A DNA stretch of 64,000 nucleotides from Psococerastis gibbosa (Eukaryota > Arthropoda > Insecta > Psocodea > Psocidae): positions 23,492,855-23,556,854 of the forward strand of contig OZ020491.1 in NCBI GenBank assembly GCA_963971405.1, read 5' to 3'. Both the position numbers and the translations under genes were made by a program. How positions within the stretch are numbered: the stretch's first letter is position 1; the number at the start of each line of letters is the position of its first letter. Shown piece after piece: positions 63,301-64,000 of the stretch. The notes under the pieces were generated by a model. That model had not been told where the DNA came from. It saw nothing but the letters and a program-made list of their open reading frames with translations, and ran no database searches.

Positions 63301-63981
63301 TGCTTGCCGGAAATGGTTGGAAATCCACAGACCGGATGTCGACCAGAATGCATCCTCAACTCCGACTGCCCCTTTGACCAAGCTTGTCTTGATAGGCGCT
63401 GTCGCGACCCTTGCAAAGTCAGCAATATTTGTGGATTGGGCGCCATTTGTACGTGCAGAGATCATACCGCGACTTGTAGCTGTCCGCCTGGACATATCGG
63501 CGACGCTTTTGTACAGTGTATGCCAAGACGTAAGTAAAGTTTTCCAGAGTACACAATATTGAATATATTATGTACCTATGATAATTATATTCTATAAAAA
63601 CTCCTTATAACGAATTGTCGTCATTTACCAATAATGTAACTTTTTCAGCGATTACACCACCTGGCGTGAATGCTACACGACCCTGCTCACCATCTCCCTG
63701 TAGTCCTTACTCCGAATGCAACGTTTATGGGTCCGAAGTGGCAATGTGCGATCCTTGCAGTGGACCCAGCGCTCACTATGACCCTCGCTGCCGTCCCGAG
63801 TGCTTGTCTCACTCCGACTGCCCGTTCAACTTGGCTTGCTTGGGACAAAAGTGCCGTGACCCCTGCCCTGGATCATGCGGAGTTAATGCCTTATGCGCGG
63901 TTGTTCAGCATAACCCCGTGTGCTCGTGCCCGGGAGGATACATTGGCAACCCGTTTGAACATTGCTCACGACCGCCACCGA
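6204..63981 (+). CDS. dpy: dumpy, giant EGF/DPY/mucin-like extracellular matrix protein (46 exons, both ends outside window)
   Basis: All coding sequence found belongs to one gene. Forty-six exons joined by GT-AG introns keep one frame for 33,639 nt (two bases completing a codon, 11,212 codons, one trailing base), so every splice phase agrees. The product alternates EGF modules (six Cys, G-x-N-A-x-C, C-x-C-P-x-G-x-x-G-x-P) with about 21-residue four-Cys DPY modules (D-C-P-x4-C-x4-C-x-x-P-C), the hallmark of Dumpy. Two mucin-like exons interrupt the rod. From family knowledge, Dumpy is an apical fibre linking epithelium to cuticle, ending in a ZP domain and membrane anchor; neither these nor the signal peptide is in the window. 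Most introns are phase 1, as usual for shuffled EGF modules. Other large EGF proteins (fibrillins, Notch) lack DPY modules and are excluded. Alternative splicing cannot be judged from sequence. Confidence 0.93.
7291..7540 (+). CDS. dpy: dumpy exon 2: end of EGF plus two calcium-binding EGFs
   Basis: The exon opens in phase 0 with Cys-Val-Asp-Ile-Asn-Glu-Cys, so its first residue closes the EGF of the previous exon. Two full EGFs follow (D-I-N-E-C and E-I-D-E-C starts, each with C-x-C-P and G-D-A-Y / G-D-P-L ends). It leaves in phase 1 at gtaagt. Confidence 0.9.
8229..8643. mobile_element. Candidate non-autonomous DNA transposon
   Basis: gtctgtacgatag at 8229 and ctatcgtacagac ending at 8643 are exact 13-bp inverted repeats, with weak extension on both sides, about 415 bp apart in an intron. 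The interior is AT-rich and non-coding. The short arms make this only a candidate. Confidence 0.45.
8717..8950 (+). CDS. dpy: dumpy exon 3: EGF plus calcium-binding EGF
   Basis: The acceptor is aaacag and the phase is 1/1. A first EGF (C-P-N-G-E-C-G-S start, not calcium type) runs into a D-V-N-E-C EGF ending [11 protein letters not shown]. The donor is gttagt, slightly off consensus. The preceding intron (7541-8716) carries a candidate inverted-repeat element. The following intron (8951-9704) shows nothing recognisable. Confidence 0.88.
9705..9824 (+). CDS. dpy: dumpy exon 4: single calcium-binding EGF
   Basis: A one-module exon, phase 1/1. The acceptor is ttttattag and the donor gtaagt. The product starts N-V-N-E-C, with Asn from the split codon in place of the usual Asp, and ends T-G-D-P-F-R-G-C-I. 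All six cysteines are present. Confidence 0.88.
9881..9980 (-). mobile_element. Short element with tRNA-like B-box, inverted ends
   Basis: On the minus strand gggttcgaattcc fits the B box of tRNA-derived SINEs, preceded by ggcgtagatcgt. The segment is flanked by attagaggat and atcctctaat in inverted orientation. There is no full cloverleaf, so it is not a tRNA gene. Confidence 0.45.
10177..10300. repeat. Dispersed repeat, copy 1
   Basis: agatacaatcttagaagt and gacgaaagatttggaagtac recur in diverged form at 29835-29910 (agatacaatcttataagt; gcgaaaggtttggaaatac), both in dumpy introns. The family is unknown. Confidence 0.55.
10376..10747 (+). CDS. dpy: dumpy exon 5: EGF, DPY-like linker, EGF
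   Basis: The order is a D-I-N-E-C EGF, then a DPY-like unit (C-K-S-N-F-D-C, then C-I-D-G-Q-C-F-C) running into a short C-rich turn, then a D-I-D-E-C EGF ending A-P-P-R-M-P-C-K. This is the first DPY-type unit in the window. Phase 1/1, acceptor ttcag, donor gtatgt. The following intron (10748-11314) is featureless to me. Confidence 0.9.
11315..11437 (+). CDS. dpy: dumpy exon 6: single EGF
   Basis: One EGF of the non-calcium type: [14 protein letters not shown] start, C-I-C-E-E-G-W core, and a longer loop before the last Cys (S-A-G-C-V). Phase 1/1 with acceptor ttttcag and donor gtacgt. Confidence 0.88.
11659..11793 (+). CDS. dpy: dumpy exon 7: single calcium-binding EGF
   Basis: The D-I-D-E-C start is followed by an unusually long first loop (K-V-N-G-P-S-G-R before C-G-A-N-A-I-C), then [11 protein letters not shown]. 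Phase 1/1; the acceptor has a long T tract. The following intron (11794-12470) shows no recognisable feature. Confidence 0.88.
   Translation, partial: TSTNAIKLMDLLGDVELMPYVPILQEDFTVSVLQDFLEILKSNV
12471..12704 (+). CDS. dpy: dumpy exon 8: calcium-binding EGF plus DPY
   Basis: A D-V-N-E-C EGF with a Pro-rich last loop (P-A-P-D-P-Q-T-R-C) is followed by a DPY-like unit ([13 protein letters not shown]) ending C-L-C-P-E-P. Phase 1/1, acceptor catctttcag, donor gtaagt. Confidence 0.88.
12790..12985 (-). mobile_element. Non-LTR retrotransposon tail relic
   Basis: The minus strand reads [21 protein letters not shown] and V-R-D-W-H-R-A-D-R, the G-R-P-x-x-R-W-x-D-D-V tail of a non-LTR polymerase with the Trp changed. 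About 65 codons only. Confidence 0.65.
13183..13377 (+). CDS. dpy: dumpy exon 9: EGF plus first two thirds of an EGF
   Basis: One whole EGF ([11 protein letters not shown] start) and a D-I-N-E-C EGF cut right after C-Q-C-P-G; its last loop and sixth Cys are in the next exon. The intron therefore splits an EGF module, although it keeps phase 1. Confidence 0.87.
13575..13960. other. Probable repeat-derived intronic segment, unassigned
   Basis: GC content and word composition (cctgacccgcccgctc, ggcctggaggtagcc) differ from the AT-rich flanks, as with the other decayed retroelements in these introns. I recognise no domain. Confidence 0.25.
13974..14285 (+). CDS. dpy: dumpy exon 10: end of EGF, DPY/EGF hybrid, calcium-binding EGF
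   Basis: It begins [12 protein letters not shown], completing the EGF of exon 9. A Cys unit follows ([13 protein letters not shown], then C-I-C-A-R-G-Y), then a R-D-I-D-E-C EGF. The preceding intron holds probable transposon-derived sequence at 13575-13960. Confidence 0.88.
14627..15064 (+). CDS. dpy: dumpy exon 11: short Cys unit, EGF, calcium-binding EGF, DPY
   Basis: It opens with a cysteine-poor unit ([15 protein letters not shown]) that looks like an EGF missing its first half. An EGF with [11 protein letters not shown], a D-I-N-E-C EGF, and a DPY unit ([13 protein letters not shown]) closing C-I-C-P-L-P-Y follow. Phase 1/1; acceptor ttctag, donor gtgagt. The preceding 341-bp intron shows no missed exon. 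Confidence 0.88.
15085..15330. repeat. Dispersed repeat, copy 1 (partner at 24590-24830)
   Basis: ggccttaccaacttgaatcc, ccgaactaatcgtgtgactt and ccaagtggttcggaat occur here and, slightly changed, in the same order at 24590-24830. The first exonic-looking frame that runs into it from 15065 is therefore repeat. 15331-15828 shows nothing else. Confidence 0.7.
15829..16056 (+). CDS. dpy: dumpy exon 12: EGF plus calcium-binding EGF without its last Cys
   Basis: The first EGF (S-P-C-E-R-F-P-C-G) is complete. The second ([10 protein letters not shown]) ends A-Y-R-S-G plus a lone T before gtaagt. The next exon starts GC, so the split codon restores the sixth Cys (T|GC), which fixes the donor at 16057. 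Confidence 0.87.
16270..16476 (+). CDS. dpy: dumpy exon 13: DPY plus EGF
   Basis: After the restored Cys, a DPY unit ([18 protein letters not shown]) is followed by an EGF (C-G-P-N-A-Y-C, C-K-C-K-V-G-Y). This is the first clean DPY-EGF pair with the N-P-C link. Phase 1/1. Confidence 0.88.
16495..16605 (-). mobile_element. Retroelement fragment matching 23820-23925
   Basis: aaccattgcagtctcc and ttcacttcattctta follow the same order as aaccattgcagtctctttct and tcacttcatttctaatccta at 23820-23925. It is too decayed to read as protein. Confidence 0.5.
16773..17066 (+). CDS. dpy: dumpy exon 14: EGF, DPY, EGF
   Basis: EGF ([12 protein letters not shown]), DPY ([22 protein letters not shown]) and EGF ([12 protein letters not shown]) ending N-P-D-L-I-C-M-P. 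Phase 1/1. The following intron (17067-17553) has no feature I can name. Confidence 0.88.
17554..17799 (+). CDS. dpy: dumpy exon 15: two EGFs
   Basis: The exon has no in-frame Met near its start and is easy to miss. It encodes [17 protein letters not shown], then [15 protein letters not shown], then a second EGF ([12 protein letters not shown] ... E-G-N-A-Y-V-Q-C-H). Acceptor cattctag, donor gtaagt, phase 1/1. Confidence 0.87.
18061..19821 (+). CDS. dpy: dumpy exon 16: large block of about nine EGFs and eight DPY modules
   Basis: One uninterrupted 1,761-bp exon. It opens with a D-I-D-E-C EGF and then alternates DPY and EGF: DPY starts are near [49 protein letters not shown] and C-T-A-D-I-D-C. 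Several DPY units carry a longer loop before the fourth Cys (for example [11 protein letters not shown]). This regular EGF-DPY-EGF alternation is the strongest single evidence for dumpy. Phase 1/1. The following 367-bp intron (19822-20188) shows nothing. Confidence 0.94.
20189..20759 (+). CDS. dpy: dumpy exon 17: mostly DPY modules in tandem
   Basis: Seven DPY units and only one EGF: three DPYs (C-R-N-A-V-D-C; C-Q-S-E-Q-A-C; C-A-T-N-Q-A-C), an EGF ([11 protein letters not shown]), then four DPYs ending C-Y-K-N-K-C-R. This departs from strict alternation. The donor is in phase 2 (TGC AG|gtaata), rare in this gene. The next intron (20760-21140) holds no clear feature. Confidence 0.9.
21141..22246 (+). 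CDS. dpy: dumpy exon 18: large EGF-DPY block
   Basis: It enters in phase 2 (AG|A) and reads [12 protein letters not shown], closing the preceding module. Then come cbEGF, DPY, EGF, DPY, a short EGF (C-G-K-G-T-C), cbEGF, DPY, EGF, DPY, EGF and the start of a DPY ([13 protein letters not shown]). It mixes calcium-type EGFs with DPY pairs and leaves in phase 1. The following intron (22247-22698) holds nothing I recognise. Confidence 0.92.
22699..23421 (+). CDS. dpy: dumpy exon 19: DPY repeats and EGFs
   Basis: Two or three consecutive DPY-type units ([23 protein letters not shown]), an EGF, a DPY (C-R-S-N-N-D-C-S), two EGFs in a row (C-G-R-N-A-V-C; C-G-P-G-A-R-C) and a final DPY (C-S-K-D-S-D-C-P). 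Phase 1/1, acceptor tattttag, donor gtaagt. Confidence 0.91.
23630..23965 (-). mobile_element. Non-LTR retrotransposon tail relic
   Basis: The minus strand gives [23 protein letters not shown], then frames with R-L-Q-W-F-G and [11 protein letters not shown]. This resembles the R-x-K-I-R-N-E ... R-L-R-W-F-G-H-V tail of insect non-LTR polymerases, with frameshifts. Non-functional. Confidence 0.55.
24077..24271 (+). CDS. dpy: dumpy exon 20: EGF plus DPY start
   Basis: [17 protein letters not shown] with [10 protein letters not shown], then the DPY unit [15 protein letters not shown]. The phase-1 frame has no Met. Acceptor ttccag, donor gtaagt. Confidence 0.88.
24590..24830. repeat. Dispersed repeat, copy 2 (partner at 15085-15330)
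   Basis: gccttaccaagttgaatcca, ccgaactaatcgtgtgactt and ccaagtggttcggaatccac parallel the copy in the intron at 15085. The rest of this intron (24272-24589) is unremarkable. Confidence 0.7.
24915..25097 (+). CDS. dpy: dumpy exon 21: DPY plus EGF
   Basis: DPY unit ([18 protein letters not shown]) and EGF (C-G-M-N-A-E-C ... [10 protein letters not shown]). Phase 1/1. Confidence 0.89.
25370..25515 (-). mobile_element. Non-LTR retrotransposon 3' relic (same family as 60743-61022)
   Basis: Minus-strand frame [20 protein letters not shown]. The nucleotides cacagtcctgttctgtgcgt and catatctccggcg match the relic at 60743-61022. Confidence 0.6.
25548..25679 (+). CDS. dpy: dumpy exon 22: two DPY modules
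   Basis: [17 protein letters not shown] with C-H-P-G-C, then [17 protein letters not shown]. The exon has no EGF. Phase 1/1 (ATG T|gtaag). It starts a run of DPY-rich exons. Confidence 0.86.
25701..26143. mobile_element. MITE-like element with AGGGGCCG termini
   Basis: The left end aggggccgcccattaatcac matches the reverse complement of the right end (gtgattaatggacggcccct) at all but one position. Both ends carry subterminal tatcac/atcacgtg motifs and G-rich runs, as often seen at transposase-binding ends. The interior is AT-rich and non-coding, 443 bp in total. Confidence 0.8.
26558..26791 (+). CDS. dpy: dumpy exon 23: two DPY modules and a partial EGF
   Basis: [14 protein letters not shown], then [21 protein letters not shown], then an EGF (C-G-P-N-A-V-C ... 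C-S-C-T-D-G-F) whose last Cys falls in the next exon. The following intron (26792-27537) has no recognisable feature. Confidence 0.88.
27538..27819 (+). CDS. dpy: dumpy exon 24: four DPY modules in tandem
   Basis: After the Cys that closes the previous EGF (V-A-C-V-R-S), four units follow: [26 protein letters not shown]; and [12 protein letters not shown]. They are linked by P-V-C, P-L-C and V-G-C. Phase 1/1. Confidence 0.89.
27966..28167 (+). CDS. dpy: dumpy exon 25: EGF plus DPY, phase 2 exit
   Basis: [18 protein letters not shown] with G-D-P-N-I-G-C, then [17 protein letters not shown]. The donor splits a Ser codon in phase 2 (AG|gtaggg), matched by the next acceptor. The flanking introns are short (146 and 243 bp). 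Confidence 0.88.
28411..28586 (+). CDS. dpy: dumpy exon 26: three DPY modules
   Basis: [23 protein letters not shown] and [12 protein letters not shown] follow each other with C-K-A-I-C and C-E-I-G-C links. There is no EGF. It enters in phase 2 and leaves in phase 1. The following intron (28587-28936) is unremarkable. Confidence 0.87.
28937..29211 (+). CDS. dpy: dumpy exon 27: EGF and atypical Cys units
   Basis: [18 protein letters not shown] (an extra Cys where G-x-N is usual), then [16 protein letters not shown], then T-D-C-D-C-G-E-K-C. The donor is in phase 0 after CAG. The next intron (29212-29556) shows nothing. Confidence 0.86.
29557..29738 (+). CDS. dpy: dumpy exon 28: DPY modules and start of an EGF
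   Basis: It enters in phase 0, finishing a DPY split by the intron ([13 protein letters not shown]). A full DPY follows ([12 protein letters not shown] ... Q-D-P-C), then an EGF (C-G-T-N-A-I-C) cut in phase 2 after C-M-C-P-E-G. Confidence 0.88.
29835..29910. repeat. Dispersed repeat, copy 2 (partner at 10177-10300)
   Basis: A diverged copy of the intronic repeat at 10177, sharing agatacaatctta and gaaagatttggaa/gaaaggtttggaa in the same order. It occupies part of the intron 29739-30069. Confidence 0.5.
30070..30290 (+). CDS. dpy: dumpy exon 29: end of EGF, DPY, EGF
   Basis: It enters in phase 2 (GG|A) with Y-K-G-E-P-S-R-G-C completing the split EGF. DPY (C-Q-R-D-D-D-C-E ... C-R-N-P-C) and EGF (C-G-V-N-A-Q-C ... 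G-N-P-G-V-E-C) follow. Phase 1 exit. Confidence 0.89.
30479..30727 (+). CDS. dpy: dumpy exon 30: two EGFs
   Basis: [17 protein letters not shown], with E-P-G-C-N-G-D-P (an extra Cys in the C-x-C-E-P-G loop), and [17 protein letters not shown]. The last Cys codon is split T|GT across the next intron, which fixes the donor. Confidence 0.88.
30950..31165. repeat. Dispersed repeat, copy 1 (partner at 53225-53435)
   Basis: attaccatgacagcaaaa, tttggggctataaggaa and gtgtagatacccaatat recur in order at 53225-53435 (attaccataacagcagaa; tttggggcaataaggaaa; gtgtagatactccatat). Both copies sit in dumpy introns. Confidence 0.65.
31221..31322 (+). CDS. dpy: dumpy exon 31: small linker exon with an orphan Cys motif
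   Basis: About 34 residues, after the restored Cys: [18 protein letters not shown], then W-V-C-K-K. The four cysteines do not match EGF or ordinary DPY spacing. Phase 1/1, strong acceptor tttgcag and donor gtaagt. The following 1,291-bp intron (31323-32613) is AT-rich with no recognisable exon or repeat. Confidence 0.8.
32614..33399 (+). CDS. dpy: dumpy exon 32: four DPY-EGF pairs
   Basis: Regular alternation: [11 protein letters not shown] / [21 protein letters not shown] / [21 protein letters not shown] / [21 protein letters not shown] / EGF C-P-Q-N-A-P-C. A Pro/Ser-rich linker lies between the first two pairs. Several EGFs here are short and end without G-x-P. Phase 1/1. The intron to 34387 holds only an AT microsatellite near 33488-33522. 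Confidence 0.91.
33488..33522. repeat. AT microsatellite
   Basis: A run of TA dinucleotides with few interruptions in the 988-bp intron before the giant exon. Nothing else is recognisable in that intron. Confidence 0.6.
34388..50788 (+). CDS. dpy: dumpy exon 33: 16.4-kb mucin-like exon
   Basis: A single open exon of 16,401 bp (5,466 codons plus split ends). It starts with a DPY-EGF pair ([15 protein letters not shown]; to about 34605) and ends with another ([15 protein letters not shown]; from about 50605). Between them lie about 5,300 residues dominated by Thr, Ser and Pro. Block A (34.9-38.4 kb) repeats a unit with [14 protein letters not shown] less repetitive stretch with a Cys island follows (38.5-40.3 kb). 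Block B (40.4-50.3 kb) repeats T-S-R-T-E-P-T and [13 protein letters not shown]. It corresponds in position and style to the long Pro/Ser/Thr region of Dumpy and is probably heavily O-glycosylated (inference). The donor at 50789 is chosen because it keeps phase 1 and cuts just after the last EGF-like Cys; reading on would reach a stop at 50860. Confidence 0.92.
34924..38400 (+). repeat. Coding tandem repeat array A (18 units, 165-285 bp)
   Basis: The anchor (ggtactacg, coding G-T-T-F) recurs at 34924, 35119, 35290, 35461, 35632, 35797, 35992, 36277, 36472, 36643, 36838, 37123, 37318, 37513, 37780, 37975, 38146 and 38341. The spacings are 165, 171, 195, 267 or 285 bp, all multiples of three. 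Each unit carries [19 protein letters not shown] and [10 protein letters not shown]. The block 35992-36838 is repeated at 36838-37684, giving an 846-bp higher-order unit. Confidence 0.9.
39850..40230 (+). other. dpy: Cysteine-bearing island inside the mucin region, duplicated mini-domain
   Basis: Two copies of one motif lie at 39850-39936 and 40141-40230: C-x4-G-G-x-I/V-x-C-x-R-x-T-R-x-C-x2-N-x-K-G-Q-I-I-C-E. Between them is a third Cys stretch (C-L-G-K-S-C ... [11 protein letters not shown]). These are the only clear cysteines between the two ends of the giant exon. The spacing is neither EGF nor DPY, and I do not recognise the fold. Confidence 0.8.
42860..49960 (+). repeat. Coding tandem repeat array B, higher-order units of 762 and 864 bp
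   Basis: One anchor (ttcagaacgtgttatcactg or close variants) lies at about 42860, 43982, 44744, 46082, 46844, 47708, 48572 and 49436. The spacings are 1122, 762, 1338, 762, 864, 864 and 864 bp, all multiples of three. A second anchor (ggaacagagcgtgttagtac) at 47397, 48261 and 49125 gives the same 864-bp period. Units are built from smaller T/S/P motifs ([18 protein letters not shown]). Copies are near identical over long runs, so the duplications are recent or homogenised. Confidence 0.88.
52205..52348 (+). CDS. dpy: dumpy exon 34: DPY plus most of an EGF
   Basis: [16 protein letters not shown] with C-R-N-P-C, then an EGF start (N-P-C-K-T-P-E-H-C) up to A-V-C-V-S. The acceptor (ggttggttccag) has a weak pyrimidine tract, but it is the one that restores phase and removes a non-EGF upstream stretch. 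The preceding 1,416-bp intron (50789-52204) shows no other feature. Confidence 0.82.
52759..52833 (+). CDS. dpy: dumpy exon 35: 75-bp exon with a short Cys motif
   Basis: It encodes [21 protein letters not shown], finishing the EGF of exon 34 and adding a compact Cys cluster. The acceptor is gttttcag, the donor gtaggt, phase 1/1. It is recognised by frame continuity and Cys density. Confidence 0.75.
53225..53435. repeat. Dispersed repeat, copy 2 (partner at 30950-31165)
   Basis: See the copy at 30950. The order of shared words is conserved over about 200 bp with many substitutions. Confidence 0.65.
53478..53605. mobile_element. Small inverted-repeat element
   Basis: The left arm cggtacacgcggacgatt ... 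gcgattcgcc is mirrored on the right by ggcaaatcgcgac ... ttccgtgtgtgccgag, about 38 bp per arm with 50 bp between. It ends about 25 bp before the exon at 53628, so it supplies part of the branch-point region of that intron. Confidence 0.65.
53628..53711 (+). CDS. dpy: dumpy exon 36: 84-bp exon with a short Cys motif
   Basis: It encodes [18 protein letters not shown] after a polar lead. The four cysteines fit neither EGF nor standard DPY. Acceptor ctcttttcag, donor gtaaca, phase 1/1. A small inverted-repeat element ends about 25 bp upstream. Confidence 0.75.
54086..54157 (+). other. Possible alternative first exon coding a signal peptide
   Basis: An ATG at 54086 opens 24 codons: M-K-L-C, a hydrophobic core rich in Leu/Ile/Met, then H-A-W-C-R-K, followed exactly by a strong donor (gtgagt at 54158). 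This looks like a secretory signal sequence. It ends in phase 0; the next exon would join in frame only if the AG at 54367-54368 is used (two bases past the normal acceptor). Two short upstream ATG frames precede it. It could equally be chance. Confidence 0.25.
54367..58044 (+). CDS. dpy: dumpy exon 37: second mucin-like exon, acidic at both ends
   Basis: A 3,678-bp exon (about 1,225 codons). The N-terminal 80 residues are very acidic ([14 protein letters not shown], then a Met-rich patch). The middle is Ser/Thr-rich without obvious tandem repeats. The last 150 residues before the Cys module are Glu/Asp/Thr-rich and contain I-E-E-L-F and I-D-E-L-F copies. It closes with a DPY (C-I-K-Q-K-D-C-P) and an EGF (C-P-D-N-A-V-C ... 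G-R-H-C-T-K). The acceptor is taacag at 54366 (phase 1); a second AG two bases on is discussed in the findings. Donor gtatca. Confidence 0.88.
58622..58840 (+). CDS. dpy: dumpy exon 38: DPY plus EGF
   Basis: A Pro/Lys lead, then [16 protein letters not shown] (C-Q-D-P-C) and EGF C-D-K-T-A-E-C ... E-G-N-P-A-F-K-C. Phase 1/1. The flanking introns (58045-58621 and 58841-59734) show no named feature. Confidence 0.89.
59735..59917 (+). CDS. dpy: dumpy exon 39: DPY plus EGF
   Basis: [17 protein letters not shown] (C-Q-R-P-C) and EGF C-A-Q-H-A-V-C ... G-N-G-F-I-G-C-L-P. The Met at the junction comes from a codon split A|TG and is not a start. The next intron (59918-60509) holds nothing recognisable. 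Confidence 0.88.
60510..60710 (+). CDS. dpy: dumpy exon 40: DPY plus EGF
   Basis: [17 protein letters not shown] (C-I-S-P-C) and EGF C-G-E-N-A-E-C ... E-G-N-P-Y-V-Q-C. Phase 1/1. The intron after it carries an antisense retrotransposon relic. Confidence 0.89.
60743..61022 (-). mobile_element. Non-LTR retrotransposon tail relic
   Basis: The minus strand reads [18 protein letters not shown], then [15 protein letters not shown], and [10 protein letters not shown]. This is the L-x-W-x-G-H-V tail of RTE/CR1-like polymerases. Open for about 90 codons, truncated, non-functional. The rest of the intron (61023-61304) is AT-rich. Confidence 0.7.
61305..61595 (+). CDS. dpy: dumpy exon 41: DPY plus two EGFs
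   Basis: [16 protein letters not shown] (C-G-N-P-C), an EGF with a shortened first loop (C-K-C-G-P-N-A-V-C), and an [17 protein letters not shown]. The N-P-x-P-C-G form begins here and continues to the window end. The next intron (61596-61965) has no recognisable feature. Confidence 0.9.
61966..62346 (+). CDS. dpy: dumpy exon 42: three EGFs of the N-P-S-P-C-G type
   Basis: [27 protein letters not shown] and [13 protein letters not shown], each with C-x-C-L/P-P/E-x-Y. This form is typical of the C-terminal half of Dumpy (family knowledge). Phase 1/1. Confidence 0.91.
62489..62740 (+). CDS. dpy: dumpy exon 43: two EGFs
   Basis: [13 protein letters not shown] and [13 protein letters not shown], ending S-G-D-P-T-G-A-R. 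The last module gets its final Cys from the next exon. Phase 1/1, short 142-bp intron on both sides. Confidence 0.9.
62883..63077 (+). CDS. dpy: dumpy exon 44: DPY plus EGF
   Basis: It opens with the Cys completing the previous [19 protein letters not shown] ([10 protein letters not shown]) and EGF C-G-I-G-A-H-C ... G-N-P-L-T-R-C follow. The K-D-P-C-P-G-x-C-G link is a classic Dumpy signature. Confidence 0.91.
63212..63529 (+). CDS. dpy: dumpy exon 45: EGF-DPY-EGF
   Basis: [37 protein letters not shown] (C-R-D-P-C) and EGF C-G-L-G-A-I-C ... G-D-A-F-V-Q-C. This is the textbook EGF-DPY-EGF unit of the family. Phase 1/1. Confidence 0.92.
63649..63981 (+). CDS. dpy: dumpy exon 46: EGF-DPY-EGF, last exon in window
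   Basis: [36 protein letters not shown] ([10 protein letters not shown]) and EGF C-G-V-N-A-L-C ... G-N-P-F-E-H-C. It ends in phase 1 at gtaagt, so the gene continues past the window. Confidence 0.92.
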
Positions 63982-64000
63982 GTAAGTAGATTTTTATTTA

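Overview
The window is arthropod nuclear DNA, most likely from an insect. It holds 46 GT-AG exons, introns full of inverted-repeat transposons and decayed non-LTR retrotransposons, and one gene filling almost the whole window. That gene reads on the + strand and is recognisable as dumpy (dpy), the giant apical extracellular-matrix protein made of EGF modules alternating with short four-cysteine DPY modules, interrupted by Pro/Ser/Thr-rich mucin-like stretches. I cannot name the genus. No other host gene was found on either strand. Both ends of the gene lie outside the window: there is no N-terminal signal exon upstream of 6204, and no ZP domain, transmembrane segment or stop codon after 63981. 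The exons were joined by hand. Every splice phase matches its neighbour, and the joined exons give one open frame of about 33.6 kb (about 11,200 codons). This internal consistency is the main support for the model. Layout: 1-6203 is upstream intron, with several copies of one inverted-repeat element, an antisense retrotransposon relic and homopolymer runs. 6204-33399 holds 32 mostly small exons: first tandem calcium-binding-type EGFs (D-I/V-N/D-E-C), then EGF-DPY-EGF modules (18-24 kb), then a stretch dominated by DPY modules (20-29 kb), then EGF-DPY again. 34388-50788 is a single 16.4-kb exon coding about 5,470 residues: a DPY-EGF pair, a Thr/Ser/Pro array with two different families of nested tandem repeats, a small cysteine-bearing island between them, and a closing DPY-EGF pair. 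52205-53711 holds three small exons with unusual short Cys modules. 54367-58044 is a second mucin-like exon, non-repetitive and acidic at both ends. 58622-63981 returns to EGF-DPY modules of the N-P-S-P-C-G-P-N type, which in Dumpy lead toward the C-terminal ZP region. How it works (family knowledge): Dumpy is secreted apically and anchors epithelium to cuticle at tendon cells, trachea and wing margins. The EGF-DPY rods give stiff tensile length, and the mucin blocks are probably heavily O-glycosylated extended spacers. The features most worth a second look are the nested in-frame repeats of the giant exon, the duplicated cysteine mini-domain inside the mucin, the acidic mucin exon with repeated E/D-L-F motifs, a possible alternative signal-peptide first exon at 54086-54157, and DPY-only arrays.
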